The notes under the pieces are model-generated. The model did no database searches and was not told the DNA's origin. It saw only the letters and a program-made list of their open reading frames with translations. Shown one piece after another: positions 1 to 7,708 of a stretch of DNA of 31,993 nt. Each line of letters starts with the position of its first letter. Position 1 is the stretch's first letter. This stretch comes from an uncultured Caulobacter sp. (GTDB taxonomy: Bacteria > Pseudomonadota > Alphaproteobacteria > Caulobacterales > Caulobacteraceae). The stretch covers positions 1 to 31,993 of the forward strand of contig NZ_CALCDX010000071.1 of the NCBI RefSeq assembly GCF_937900395.1, given 5' to 3'. The translations under genes were made by a program, and so were the position numbers.

Positions 1-2
1 GG

Positions 3-197
3 CTGTTTTTGCTGTCTCCCGTCGACGGGCGCGCCATCGACGGCATCGATCCGGGGACCGGCTTTACCCAGGCGCCGGTGGCGTTCGCCGACCGGGTCTG
101 GGCGCTCTCGAACGGGGGGGTTTTGTACGGCATCGGGATCGCATCGCCGTTTGCGCCGGCGCGGCGTACCGACCCGTACGCGACCGTCCTTCGGTAA
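3..197 (+). CDS. C-terminal fragment of a possible PQQ-repeat (BamB-like) protein
   Basis: This frame is open from the window edge to a TAA at 195-197, giving 65 residues with no convincing start, so it is the end of a gene that begins outside the window. The residues include a stretch reading FTQAPVAFADRVWALSNGG, followed by VLYGIGI. That pattern (a 'preferred source' strand, then 'rvwaLsngGvLYgi') resembles the last blades of PQQ-type beta-propellers such as the outer-membrane assembly factor BamB, in which the closing repeat often ends with 'G.lyal'. The match rests on pattern memory from one repeat only, so the family is tentative. A hairpin terminator follows at 265-307. It lies left of a suspected chimeric join, so its link to the genes on the right is doubtful. 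Confidence 0.4.
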   Translation: MFLLSPVDGRAIDGIDPGTGFTQAPVAFADRVWALSNGGVLYGIGIASPFAPARRTDPYATVLR

Positions 198-264
198 CGG
201 CATCCGCCGAAAGGCGGCAAATGGGCCAGAATCCCTGCGAAAGCTCGGGTTTTGGAGCGAGGAA

Positions 265-307
265 AACGGGCTCTCGGTCATCGCGACCGGGCGCCCGTTG
301 GCATTTT
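265..307. terminator. Two-way intrinsic terminator between convergent genes
   Basis: AACGGGC at 265-271 pairs perfectly with GCCCGTT at 293-299, and an inner stem pairs CGGTC (275-279) with GACCG (285-289). On the plus strand a TTTT run follows at 304-307. On the minus strand the stem runs directly into TTTT (complement of 263-266). It can therefore stop both the plus-strand gene ending at 197 and the minus-strand gene ending at 412. Confidence 0.65.
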
Positions 308-351
308 CCCTGCAAATTCAACGAGGGGCCCTTCCCCGCCATCCTATCTTC

Positions 352-379
352 ATTTCGCATAATAAGCATTATGTAAACT
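352..379 (+). other. dif: dif site (XerC/XerD chromosome-dimer resolution site)
   Basis: A 28-base site with the exact architecture of dif: left arm ATTTCGCATAA (352-362), six-base spacer TAAGCA (363-368), right arm TTATGTAAACT (369-379). Against the well-known E. coli dif the left (XerC) arm matches 8 of 11 and the right (XerD) arm 9 of 11, with the inner CGCATAA and TTATGT blocks identical. It sits in an AT-rich patch between convergent genes, as expected near a replication terminus. The spacer TAAGCA differs from the TGTATA type common in chromosomal dif sites, so a plasmid, chromid or Xer-using mobile element site is also possible. The site lies about 200 bases from a suspected chimeric join. 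Confidence 0.82.
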
Positions 380-411
380 TCCGAAGAACGGCGCCGATTG
401 CGCGGGTCGGG

Positions 412-1467
412 CTACGCCTCGGGACCGGTCTCGGCCGCCGCCAGCGCCAGATCATAGACGCCGGTGGCGCCCTTCACGATCCGCCCGGCGGCACCGGCCT
501 CGCGCGCCACCACGCGCAACGCCGGCGCCTGCACGGTCAGCGTGCCCGCGGGCACCGACATCACGCTGTCGGCCGGCAGGCGCAGCTCGCAGCCGGCGGC
601 CACCAGAGCCTCCGCGATCGGCGGCAGCAGGGAGGCGGCGGCGGCCTTGTCGACCAGCAGGGTCTCGGCCGCGCCGCAGACCGACACCCGGCGCAGCTTG
701 GCGTTGACGACGATGTCGGTAGCCTTTTTCACGTCGGCGGCGGCGTGGACGAAGACGTGGTTGAGGCCTTCCAGGTGGCCCAGCACCGGGGCGCGGGCCT
801 CGGCCTGGACGCGGGCGACCAGGCTCTTGCCGCCGCGCGGAATGATCAGGTCGATCGAGCGGTCCAGGCCCTGCAGGATCATGCCGACGGCGGCGCGGTC
901 CGGCGTCTTCACCGCCTGCACCGCGCTGACGGGCAGGCCGGCCGCTTCCAGGCCGCGTTCGATCGCCGCGTGGATCGCCAGGTTCGAGGCGATGCACTCC
1001 GACCCGCCGCGCAGGATCACGGCGTTGCCCGAGCGCACGCACAGCGCCGCGGCGTCGGCCGTCACGTTGGGACGGCTTTCGTAGATCATCGCGATCACGC
1101 CGATCGGCGTGCGCACGCGGCTGATGTCGAGCCCATTGGGCCGGGTCCAGCGCGAGGTCGCCACGCCCAGCGGATCGGGGATATCGGCGACGGCCTCGAC
1201 CCCGGCGGCGACGCCTTCCAGGCGCGCGGCGTCCAGGGCCAGGCGGTCGAGCATCGGGCCGGAGACGCCATTGGCCTCGGCGCGCGCCAGGTCCTCGGCG
1301 TTGGCGGCCAGGATCGCAGGGGCGGCCTTGCGTATCTCCGCCGCCATGGCGCGGATCGCGGCGGTGCGCTGCTCTGGCGAGGCCAGGCGCAGGGCGCGCG
1401 CGCCCTCGCGGGCCGCCCGGCCCATGTCCGCCATCGTCGCCTGCAAGCTCACGCCCGCGTCGTCCAT
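412..1467 (-). CDS. proA: Truncated glutamate-5-semialdehyde dehydrogenase (ProA) fused to an unrelated tail
   Basis: ProA reduces gamma-glutamyl phosphate to glutamate-5-semialdehyde with NADPH in proline synthesis. Residues 1-296 (from the ATG at 1467) are clearly ProA: the segment around RTPIGVIAMIYESRPNVT, the RSGNAVILRGGSE nucleotide-binding region, LIIPRGGKSLV, and the catalytic cysteine at about residue 264 in VSVCGAAETLLVD. After CELR (near base 580) similarity stops. The family's usual last 110-120 residues, including the NASTRFADGGEFGLGAEIGIST region, are absent. Instead an unrelated 55-residue tail beginning LPADSVMSVPAGT runs in frame to a TAG. The enzyme as drawn would lack a conserved part of its fold. 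I chose ATG 1467 because GGGGA lies upstream at suitable spacing; ATG 1485 is the alternative. proB is not next door. Family certainty for the first part is high; the tail is unrecognised. Confidence 0.85.
   Translation of the reverse strand: MDDAGVSLQATMADMGRAAREGARALRLASPEQRTAAIRAMAAEIRKAAPAILAANAEDLARAEANGVSGPMLDRLALDAARLEGVAAGVEAVADIPDPLGVATSRWTRPNGLDISRVRTPIGVIAMIYESRPNVTADAAALCVRSGNAVILRGGSECIASNLAIHAAIERGLEAAGLPVSAVQAVKTPDRAAVGMILQGLDRSIDLIIPRGGKSLVARVQAEARAPVLGHLEGLNHVFVHAAADVKKATDIVVNAKLRRVSVCGAAETLLVDKAAAASLLPPIAEALVAAGCELRLPADSVMSVPAGTLTVQAPALRVVAREAGAAGRIVKGATGVYDLALAAAETGPEA
574..586. other. Probable chimeric junction inside proA
   Basis: Protein similarity to ProA ends at the CELR codons, which finish at base 580 on the minus strand. 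Everything to the left (tail, dif site, terminator, gene fragment) has no evident link to proA. The exact base cannot be fixed without a reference because the joining sequence may be shared by both partners. Confidence 0.6.
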
Positions 1468-1767
1468 GTTCGCTCGTCCCCGCATTCTTATGCTCAGGTT
1501 GAGCCTTACCTAGGCGCTTTCGAGGCCGGATGAAACCGGCTTCATCTGAAAGCGGAGCGAGTTTTGGTGGGGGGCGAGGTGATGAGCCTTCACGGGATGG
1601 CGTCCGCAGCGACCGGCTAGAGGGGGCTATTTGAGCAACTCCCACCCAAACGCCGCCATCCGATACAAGCCCCGCCGCGAAGCGCCGCCCTAACGTCGGA
1701 CGTGGCGCCGGCGATCGTCGGGGCCTGACCCAGTTCCCGCCGCGGCGGGCGCCCGGAGATCTGCGGC

Positions 1768-2571
1768 ATGCTCAAGACCTTGATGATCAGCGCGACGGCT
1801 TCCGCCTTGGTCGCCGTGGGCGGCCTTTTCGCCGTCGCGCCCGCCCATGCCGCGCCCGCCGCCGTCGCCGACGCCAAGCCGGTGACCGTCGTCCTCGTGC
1901 ATGGCGCCTGGGCCGACGGGTCGAGCTGGAACAAGGTCATTCCGCTGCTGCAGGCCAAGGGCGTCAACGTGCTGAGCGTCCAGAACCCCCTGACCTCGCT
2001 GGCCGACGACGTCGCCGCGGCGAAGCGGGCGATCAGCTATGCCAAGGGCTCGGTCGTCCTGGTCGGTCACAGCTGGGGCGGCAGCGTCATCACCCAGGCG
2101 GGCGACGATCCCAAGGTCAAGGCGCTGGTCTATGTCGCCGCGTTCGCCAACAGCGAGGGACAGAGCGGCGGCGATCTGATCGGCGCCTATCCCAAGCAGC
2201 CCGTGCTCGACGAGGTCGTCGCCGACGGCCAGGGCTTCCTGTATCTGAGCGAGAAGGGGGTGGCCGAGGATGTCGGCCAGGATCTCCCGAAGGCCGAAGC
2301 CAAGGTTCTAGCCGCCACGCAAGGCGCGTTGGGCGCCGGCGCCTTCGGCGACAAGGTCACGACCGCCGCCTGGAAGACGCGCCCGTCCTGGTATGTCGTC
2401 TCGGCCGACGACCGCGCCTTGAGCCCGGCCTTGCAGCGCGACCTGGCCAAGAAGTTGAACGCCAAGACCACCGTCCTGTCGTCCAGTCACTACTCGATCC
2501 TGTCGCATCCCCAGGAGATCGCCGCCGTCATCGAGGACGCCGTCAAAGCTGTTCAAGCTCAGGATCGCTGA
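1768..2571 (+). CDS. Secreted alpha/beta hydrolase
   Basis: A 267-residue alpha/beta-fold hydrolase with a signal peptide (hydrophobic core about residues 8-24, cleavage likely after AHA at 28), so it probably acts in the periplasm. The oxyanion strand VVLVHGAWADGSSW is at 41-54, the nucleophile elbow GHSWGG places Ser102, the acid is Asp214 or Asp215 in SADDRALSP, and His241 in SSSHYSILSHP completes the triad. The 'HGAWADGSSW' plus 'SSHxSxxSHP' signature is typical of the esterase-like group often annotated simply as alpha/beta hydrolase; the substrate cannot be read from sequence. GGAG lies a suitable distance before the ATG. It diverges from proA across 300 bases that hold short, possibly competing hairpins near 525-546 and no other clear signal. 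An AraC regulator follows on the same strand. Confidence 0.88.
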   Translation: MLKTLMISATASALVAVGGLFAVAPAHAAPAAVADAKPVTVVLVHGAWADGSSWNKVIPLLQAKGVNVLSVQNPLTSLADDVAAAKRAISYAKGSVVLVGHSWGGSVITQAGDDPKVKALVYVAAFANSEGQSGGDLIGAYPKQPVLDEVVADGQGFLYLSEKGVAEDVGQDLPKAEAKVLAATQGALGAGAFGDKVTTAAWKTRPSWYVVSADDRALSPALQRDLAKKLNAKTTVLSSSHYSILSHPQEIAAVIEDAVKAVQAQDR

Positions 2572-2718
2572 CTCCCGCGCGCCCGCGTTCCGAGGGCTAG
2601 ACCCGAAAGGGTGAGCCTTGGCCCACCTGACGAGATTGAGACACGGTGGCGAAGGGGCGACGTTCGCCATGACGGCCGCGAAAGCATGACGTCTTCGCGG
2701 GCAAGGAAGGCGCGCGCC

Positions 2719-3417
2719 ATGCATTGCGACAAGGCCCATGATCGGCATGGGGATTCCGTGCGTCGGGACGGAGCGGTCCGGTTCCGGGACCGTCGCGTCG
2801 ATTCCAGCGAGGCGGCGCCCGAGATCGCGATCATCCTCTCCAGTGTCGAAGACGGCCTGAGCCGCCTGAGGCGGCCCGATCCGGATCTGGACGGGGTGCG
2901 GGATATCCTGCGCGTGATCGCGGCGGCGGCTGGCGCGGCGACCGAACGCGGTTCATGGGCTGCCGCACGGCCTGGCGGTGTTCTCGACGCGCCGCTTCCG
3001 GCCACGAATTCGCCCGAGATCGCGAAGGGCGGCCTATCGCTATGGCAGCGGAAGCGGGCGGTCGGCATGATGGCGCGGCTGGACCAGGATGCGCCCACGG
3101 TGTCGGAACTCGCGGCCGCCTGCCGCCTTTCCAACGGCTATTTCATCAAGGCCTTCAAGCAGACCTTCGGCGCCACGCCGCGCCGCTGGCGGCTGCTGCT
3201 CCGGGTCGAGCAGGCCAAAAATCTGCTCGTGTCCAGCGATCTCACCATCGCCGAGATCGCCTTGGCCTGCGGCTTCGCGGACCAAAGCCATTTGACCCGG
3301 GTGTTCGGCCAGATCGAGGGTGTTCCGCCGGCGCGCTGGAGGCGGAGATCCGTCGACATCACCGAGATGGCGACGGATCCTGGAGCGCTCCCGGCCTATG
3401 CCGCGTCCCAGCGATAG
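2719..3417 (+). CDS. AraC-family transcriptional regulator
   Basis: The last 100 residues form the two helix-turn-helix motifs of AraC/XylS regulators: VSELAAACRLSNGYFIKAFK then TFGATPRRW, and LTIAEIALACGFADQSHLTR followed by VFGQIEGVPPARWRR. The N-terminal 110 residues are arginine-rich and show no recognisable ligand-binding domain, which is unusual for the family. I chose the ATG at 2719 (232 residues) because AAGGAAGG lies 8 bases upstream; longer starts at 2611 (GTG) or 2686 have poorer ribosome sites. Its end overlaps the convergent aldo/keto reductase gene by 22 bases, so the two transcripts are complementary there. Regulators of this kind commonly control the neighbouring hydrolase or reductase; that link is inference. 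Confidence 0.85.
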   Translation: MHCDKAHDRHGDSVRRDGAVRFRDRRVDSSEAAPEIAIILSSVEDGLSRLRRPDPDLDGVRDILRVIAAAAGAATERGSWAAARPGGVLDAPLPATNSPEIAKGGLSLWQRKRAVGMMARLDQDAPTVSELAAACRLSNGYFIKAFKQTFGATPRRWRLLLRVEQAKNLLVSSDLTIAEIALACGFADQSHLTRVFGQIEGVPPARWRRRSVDITEMATDPGALPAYAASQR

Positions 3418-4235
3418 GCCTTGTCCAACCAGTCGCCGATCCGACCGTCGGGGCGGGCCAGGCCGTGAATCTCGGCCATCTCCTTCTCCGACAGCTCGAA
3501 GTCGAGGATGTCGAAGTTCTCCTCGACCCGCTTCGGGTTGCTGGTGCGGGGAATGGCGATGATTCCCTGCTGGATGATCCAGCGCAGGGTGACCTGGCCG
3601 GGCGTCTTGCCGTGGGCGCGGCCGATCTCGATCAGCAGCGGCTCCTGGGCGACCTTGCCCTGGGCCAGCGGCGACCAGGCGGTGATGGAGACGCCCAGTT
3701 CGTCGGCCTTGGCCTTCAGGGTCTTCAGCGACAGGTAGGGGTGGTATTCGACCTGGTCGGTGGCGATCGGGGCGTCCGACAGCTTGGCGGCCTCTTCCAG
3801 CTGGGCCGAAGGGAAGTTCGACAGGCCGATGGCCCGGGTCCAGCCCTTGGCGCGGACCTCGTTCAGGGCGCCCAGGGTCTCGGCCAGCGGCACGTCGGGC
3901 TTGGGCCAGTGCAGCAGCAGGAGGTCGACGTGGTCGAGGCCGAGCTTCTCCAGGCTGATCTCGGTGGAGCGTTGCAGGTCGCCATCGGCGAACTGGTCGA
4001 TCCAGACCTTGGTGGTGACGAAGAGCTCGTCGCGCTTGATCCCGCTGTTCCTGATCGCCGCGCCGACATCCTGCTCGTTGCCATAGATCTGGGCGGTGTC
4101 GATGTGGCGATAGCCGACCTCCAGGGCCTTCTCGACCAGCGGGACGGCGGTCCCGTTCTCCAGCTGCCAGGTGCCAAAGCCGATCGCGGGCATCAGGACG
4201 TCGCCGGAGCGAATGGCGGGGACGAGCTTGGACAT
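3396..4235 (-). CDS. Aldo/keto reductase (2,5-diketogluconate reductase-like)
   Basis: A 279-residue NADPH-dependent aldo/keto reductase, a cytosolic TIM-barrel enzyme that reduces aldehydes and ketones. The catalytic tetrad is visible: Asp46 and Tyr51 in HIDTAQIYGNE, Lys76 in TTKVW, and His109 in LLLLHWPKP. The family signatures GLSNFPSAQLEE and a C-terminal IPRTSNPKRVEEN phosphate-binding loop are intact, so the enzyme looks functional. Length and motifs fit the AKR5-like DkgA/DkgB group. It is the first of three convergent-end overlaps on this strand, sharing 22 bases with the AraC gene. Its substrate is unknown. Confidence 0.93.
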   Translation of the reverse strand: MSKLVPAIRSGDVLMPAIGFGTWQLENGTAVPLVEKALEVGYRHIDTAQIYGNEQDVGAAIRNSGIKRDELFVTTKVWIDQFADGDLQRSTEISLEKLGLDHVDLLLLHWPKPDVPLAETLGALNEVRAKGWTRAIGLSNFPSAQLEEAAKLSDAPIATDQVEYHPYLSLKTLKAKADELGVSITAWSPLAQGKVAQEPLLIEIGRAHGKTPGQVTLRWIIQQGIIAIPRTSNPKRVEENFDILDFELSEKEMAEIHGLARPDGRIGDWLDKAYRWDAA

Positions 4236-4257
4236 CGAGAACTCCGAGAAAAGGCGG

Positions 4258-4914
4258 TCAGGCGGATATGGGGGCCGGCTTGGCCGGCGCCATCCGGGTC
4301 CGAACGCGCAGGAAGGCGATGAAGATCAGGCAGACCAGCGCGAAAGCAACGCCCATCTGGACGATCGTCAGCAGGACGGCGGGATAGCCGCGCTTGGTCA
4401 CGTCCATGAAGGGATACGGATAGAAGCCCGAGATCGCGCCGTGCGCCAGGGTCCAGGCGCCGAACAGGACGGGAAAGGCCATCGCCTTCAAGGCCGCGAT
4501 CCAGCGCGCCTCGCCCGCGCCTCCACGCAGGGCCAGGTCGAGCAGGAAGGCGGCCGGGGTGATCGTGTGGTTGAGCGTCGTGGCGACGAGGCGCAGGCCC
4601 TGCGGGTTCCAGGTGTGGGCTAGCACCGTGTGATAGACCACCGCCGTTATGGCCAAATAGGTCGCGATCGCCGCGCGCGGGCCGGACTGTTCGGCCCAAA
4701 GTCTCAGGCGGCTATCCGGCGCGATCAACGGCGCGGCCAGGGCGATGGCGGCCAGGGCGTTCGACAGGATCGTGAAGTAGCTGAAGAACTCGACGGTCTT
4801 GGCGGGTAGGGTCGCCAGGGTCTCATCATAGGCCATCAGGCCGTACTGCAGCAGCGGCCCCGAGGCGGCGATCAGCGCGATCAGAGCGCGCCAGGCTTTG
4901 GTCTTGTCGGTCAT
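4258..4914 (-). CDS. Pr6Pr family membrane protein
   Basis: A 218-residue integral membrane protein with about six hydrophobic segments. The stretch reading FFSYFTILSN near residue 45, the VVYHTVLAHTWNPQG region and GFYPYPFMDV near the C-terminus are characteristic of the Pr6Pr family (related to the FAR-17a/AIG1 group), whose bacterial members have no settled function. The start overlaps the stop of the upstream YjbR gene as ATGA (4911-4914), which indicates translational coupling in one operon. The downstream aldo/keto reductase begins only 23 bases away on the same strand and may be cotranscribed. Confidence 0.85.
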   Translation of the reverse strand: MTDKTKAWRALIALIAASGPLLQYGLMAYDETLATLPAKTVEFFSYFTILSNALAAIALAAPLIAPDSRLRLWAEQSGPRAAIATYLAITAVVYHTVLAHTWNPQGLRLVATTLNHTITPAAFLLDLALRGGAGEARWIAALKAMAFPVLFGAWTLAHGAISGFYPYPFMDVTKRGYPAVLLTIVQMGVAFALVCLIFIAFLRVRTRMAPAKPAPISA

Positions 4915-5267
4915 GCGGTTCCCGTCGCTCGGTCTTCGTCCCAGGCCTTCAACACCTTCTTGGGCGCGGTTGCGCGCCACTGGCGCAGCACCAGCCCTTC
5001 GACCGTTCCGGCATGAGCGCCGGCCAGGCGGATCAGGACGTAGGGATAGTTGCGGAAATGGTCCGTGACATGGAAGACGTCCGGTTCGGCCTCGATCAGC
5101 ATTTCGCGCTCGTCGAAAGGCACGCCGGGGCAGACCAGGCTTTCGCCGTCCTCGAACAGTCGGGTCAGGAACTTGCCGTGCGCCTTCAGGCACGGGCGGC
5201 CATAGGCGGTCCCGTGTTCGACGCCGGGCAGGCGCAGGGCGAAGGCGACGACGTCGTCATAGGTCAT
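4911..5267 (-). CDS. MmcQ/YjbR family protein
   Basis: A 118-residue protein of the MmcQ/YjbR fold. The opening MTYDDVVAFALRLPGVEHGT is typical ('aLslPgveegt'), as are KFLTRLFEDGESLVC in the middle and HVTDHFRNYPYVLIRL followed by the LRQWRATAPKK end segment. Structures of family members show a CyaY-like fold, and DNA binding has been suggested but the role is unsettled. I chose ATG 5267 because GAGGGG precedes it; a TTG two codons earlier is less likely. It is coupled to the Pr6Pr gene by a 4-base overlap. Confidence 0.9.
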   Translation of the reverse strand: MTYDDVVAFALRLPGVEHGTAYGRPCLKAHGKFLTRLFEDGESLVCPGVPFDEREMLIEAEPDVFHVTDHFRNYPYVLIRLAGAHAGTVEGLVLRQWRATAPKKVLKAWDEDRATGTA

Positions 5268-5293
5268 GGGCAACCCCTCGGCGGCGCGACTAT

Positions 5294-6163
5294 ATGTGGG
5301 TCATGGACTTCGACAACACCCTCAAGACGCCCATCCTGGTGCTGGGCGCGACCAGCCTGATCGGCGGCCACCTGATGGCCCGGCTGGCGGACGAGGGGTT
5401 CGATCCCGTCGCCATCAGCCGTCGCCCGCCCGGCGGCGACGCCTGCTGGGTCGACGCCGACCTGACCGATCCGGACGCGGAGGCGCGCCTGCCGCCCGCG
5501 GCGACGGTGTTCTCGCTGTCGCCAATCTGGCTGTTGCCGGCCTTGCTGCCCGGCCTGAAGGCGCGCGGCATGGTCCGGCTGATCGCCTTCTCCTCGACCA
5601 GCCGCTTCACCAAGGTCGACTCGCCTGAGCCCGGCGAGCGCGCGGTCGCCAAGGCGCTGACCGACGCCGAGCAGGCGATCGAGACTTGGTGCGCGGCTAA
5701 CGGCGTCGCCTGGACGATCCTGCGGCCGACCCTGATCTATGATGAGGGCCACGACGAGAACGTCAGCCGCATCGCGCGCCTGGTCCGACGCTTCCACGTG
5801 ATGCCGCTGTCGGGACGCGGCGAGGGTCTGCGCCAGCCGGTGCACGCGGCTGATCTGGCGGTCGGCGCTCTGGCGGCGGCGAAGGCGTCGACGGCGCGGA
5901 ACCAGGCCTATGATCTGGTCGGCGGCGAGACCCTGACCTATCGGGCTATGGTCGACCGCATCTTCGAGGGTCTGTGCAAGACGCCGCGCTCCCTGCCGAT
6001 GCCGACCTGGCTGTTCGCGCTGCTGATGCGGCTGGCCAAGCCCTTCTATCCCGGCGCTACCGCGGCGATGGGGACGCGCATGGGCCAGGACCTGACGTTC
6101 GACTCGTCCGACGCCACGCGGGACTTCGGCTGGAGCCCGAGGGCGTTCCATCCGCGGTTCTAA
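5294..6163 (+). CDS. NAD-dependent epimerase/dehydratase family protein
   Basis: A 289-residue Rossmann-fold protein of the extended short-chain dehydrogenase type. The N-terminal ILVLGATSLIGGHLMARL is the GxxxxxG dinucleotide-binding turn, and the strand VRLIAFSSTSRF sits where these proteins carry their active-site serine. The usual Tyr-x-x-x-Lys pair is not obvious, so it may belong to the atypical NmrA-like or NDUFA9-like branch that binds nucleotide with little or no catalysis. A later segment, RPTLIYDEGHDENVSRIARLV, matches the branch's conserved RP.liyG motif. Two starts are possible, ATG 5294 and ATG 5303, neither with a clear ribosome site. The stop overlaps the convergent YkgJ gene (CTAA at 6160-6163 serves both strands). 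Confidence 0.85.
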   Translation: MWVMDFDNTLKTPILVLGATSLIGGHLMARLADEGFDPVAISRRPPGGDACWVDADLTDPDAEARLPPAATVFSLSPIWLLPALLPGLKARGMVRLIAFSSTSRFTKVDSPEPGERAVAKALTDAEQAIETWCAANGVAWTILRPTLIYDEGHDENVSRIARLVRRFHVMPLSGRGEGLRQPVHAADLAVGALAAAKASTARNQAYDLVGGETLTYRAMVDRIFEGLCKTPRSLPMPTWLFALLMRLAKPFYPGATAAMGTRMGQDLTFDSSDATRDFGWSPRAFHPRF

Positions 6164-6666
6164 TCCGCGTCGGCGAGGACCATCGCGAAGGGCGTCAGGG
6201 CGCCGTCCCGCTCGATATAGCCGCTGACCAGCTTGCGGTCGGGCGGCAGGACGCCGAGGTCGATCTCCTCGGTAGGAAAGACCACTATCCGGCGGTCGCC
6301 GACGCAGACGACGAGCTCATAGCCGTCCAGCGCCCGGCGCGACATCGCCTTGATGTAGGAAAAGTACGGTTCGCGCCGCCAGGCGGCGGGCTTGCCCGGG
6401 TCGACCACGACGTTCAGCCGCTTGCCGTCGCGGTCGGAATACATGACGAACCCGGCCTTGTCGGGCCGCCATTCGTCGCCCAACCGAGCCGACGTCAGCC
6501 ACAGGCACTCGAAAGCCCGACAGGCGGCCGGCCGATGCTCATAGAAGCCGCAGCCGCCGCCCTTCTTGAAGTGGCCGCACCAGACGCCGTCGGGCTTGTC
6601 CAACGCCTCGATCGCCAGGACCTTGCAGCACAGGCCGCAGGACCCGCAGCTCTTGTCCGCCGTCAT
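6160..6666 (-). CDS. YkgJ-type cysteine-cluster protein
   Basis: A 168-residue cytosolic protein with a metal-binding cysteine cluster: CGSCGLCCKV at the N-terminus, then WCGHFKKGGGCGFYEHRP and CRAFEC. This C-x2-C-x2-CC ... C ... C ... RP..CR.FeC arrangement defines the YkgJ family, annotated as zinc- or iron-chelating; no reaction is established. The C-terminal half continues with beta-rich sequence including IVVFPTEEIDLG and has no added domain I recognise. It is 83 bases downstream of the secreted-protein gene on the same strand and ends overlapping the epimerase gene by 4 bases. Confidence 0.9.
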   Translation of the reverse strand: MTADKSCGSCGLCCKVLAIEALDKPDGVWCGHFKKGGGCGFYEHRPAACRAFECLWLTSARLGDEWRPDKAGFVMYSDRDGKRLNVVVDPGKPAAWRREPYFSYIKAMSRRALDGYELVVCVGDRRIVVFPTEEIDLGVLPPDRKLVSGYIERDGALTPFAMVLADAD

Positions 6667-6749
6667 GGTTCGCCCGCCATCCCCTCGATCGTCAGGGGGC
6701 GGACGTTAGCGTGGCTGTGTGACGGTTTAATGCGCGCCGGCCGACGAGC

Positions 6750-7280
6750 CTACTCGGCCGGGCAAGCCGCGCGGGTCAGGGCGTAGGCGGCGAAGGGCGC
6801 GTCCTTGCCGCCGGCGCGCGCGACGATGGACCAGGACAGCTTGCCGCCGTCCAGCCGCCAGCGGTTGACGAAGGCCGCGTCGGGATAGGGGTAGGTGATG
6901 TCGAAGCCGCCCGGGACCGCTTCGCCCTTGCCGACAGCGGTGAAGTCGCCGCCGAAGCTGTCGGCCCAGAAGCCGGAGACGCCCGTGGCCGGTCCCTCCT
7001 TGGGCGCGGGACCCCGACCTGTTAGGATCAGGTGGGCGGCGTAACGGTCGGTCGGATCGGCCTTGGCGCGGCTGTCGGCGTCGACGGTCAGCGCGGTCCC
7101 GAGCGCCGCGGGCTTCACGCTCAGCGTGATCTCGACCGGTTTGCCCATCACCTCGCCGTCGCCGCGCCAGCAGCCTTCCAACGCCTTCACGGAGCCCGGG
7201 ATCGGGGCCGGCGGCTGATCCTCGGCCCGCGCGGTTCCGGTCATTCCCAGCAGCGCGACACTCGCCAACAAGGCCCGCAT
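6750..7280 (-). CDS. Secreted beta-rich protein of unknown function
   Basis: A 176-residue protein with a clear signal peptide (MRALLASVALLGMTGTARA, cleavage after ARA at 19). The mature part begins with an LEGCWRGDGEVMGKPVEIT stretch, then alternating beta-like strands including FWADSFGGDF and a closing WSIVARAGGKDAPFAAY. The 'Gl.GcWrG.G' opening is reminiscent of DUF1579 and related lipocalin-like barrels, but I cannot assign the family firmly. GAGGGGGGAA immediately upstream supports the ATG at 7280. It is the middle gene of VOC - secreted protein - YkgJ on the minus strand, with gaps of 55 and 83 bases. Confidence 0.75.
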   Translation of the reverse strand: MRALLASVALLGMTGTARAEDQPPAPIPGSVKALEGCWRGDGEVMGKPVEITLSVKPAALGTALTVDADSRAKADPTDRYAAHLILTGRGPAPKEGPATGVSGFWADSFGGDFTAVGKGEAVPGGFDITYPYPDAAFVNRWRLDGGKLSWSIVARAGGKDAPFAAYALTRAACPAE

Positions 7281-7335
7281 GTGTTCCCCCCTCGGAAAAG
7301 CAGGCGGCGAACCGATCGCGATTCGCCGCGCTCGA

Positions 7336-7689
7336 CTATTCGACGCCGGTCGCGCTCCACACCCCCAGCTCATTGCCGGACGGGTCGGTGAAGTGGAAGC
7401 GGCGGCCGCCGGGGAAGCTGAAGATCGGGGCGGTGATCGTTCCGCCGGCCTTCATCACCTTGTCGAGCATCGCCTCCAGATCGTGGGCGTAGAGGATGAC
7501 CAGCGGCCGGTCGCTCGACCCTTCCTGCGGCCTGGCGAAGCCGCCGTCCGAACCCTCGCCCTCGAAGGCGGCGTAGTCGGGGCCGTAGTCGACGAAGCTC
7601 CAGCCGAAGGCGGCCGAATAGAAGGCCTTGGTGGCCGGCAGGTCACCGGCGGGCCATTCGATGTAGTCGATCTTGCCGTCTTCACGCAT
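7336..7689 (-). CDS. VOC (glyoxalase/bleomycin-resistance fold) protein
   Basis: A 117-residue vicinal-oxygen-chelate protein made of two beta-alpha-beta3 modules: KIDYIEWPAGDLPATKAFYS, then FGWSFVDYGPDYAAFEG, and after the linker RPLVILYAHDLEAMLDKV, ending FSFPGGRRFHFTDPSGNEL and GVWS. The second-module FtDPsGNelg signature is canonical. These proteins act on small molecules or bind them as resistance proteins; the substrate cannot be told. GAGGAGA lies just upstream of the ATG. Directly upstream is a perfect GTTC-N7-GTTC box, the alphaproteobacterial LexA site, so expression may rise with DNA damage. Confidence 0.92.
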   Translation of the reverse strand: MREDGKIDYIEWPAGDLPATKAFYSAAFGWSFVDYGPDYAAFEGEGSDGGFARPQEGSSDRPLVILYAHDLEAMLDKVMKAGGTITAPIFSFPGGRRFHFTDPSGNELGVWSATGVE

Positions 7690-7708
7690 GGCGATCTCCT
7701 CAAACGAT

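Noticed and set aside
1582..1620. ATG with a strong GGGGGCGAGGTG ribosome-like site and 12 codons to a stop
   Set aside because: Too short and without context; it may be chance in a GC-rich leader.
525..1767. Hairpins near 525-546 that looked like a regulatory switch upstream of proA
   Set aside because: Wrong position was first assumed; the real short stems GCCGG/CCGGC lie at 1525-1540 with GATGAA/TTCATC overlapping, but they are only 5-6 base pairs and are not convincing without conservation. The mention of 525-546 in the hydrolase entry should be read as 1525-1546.
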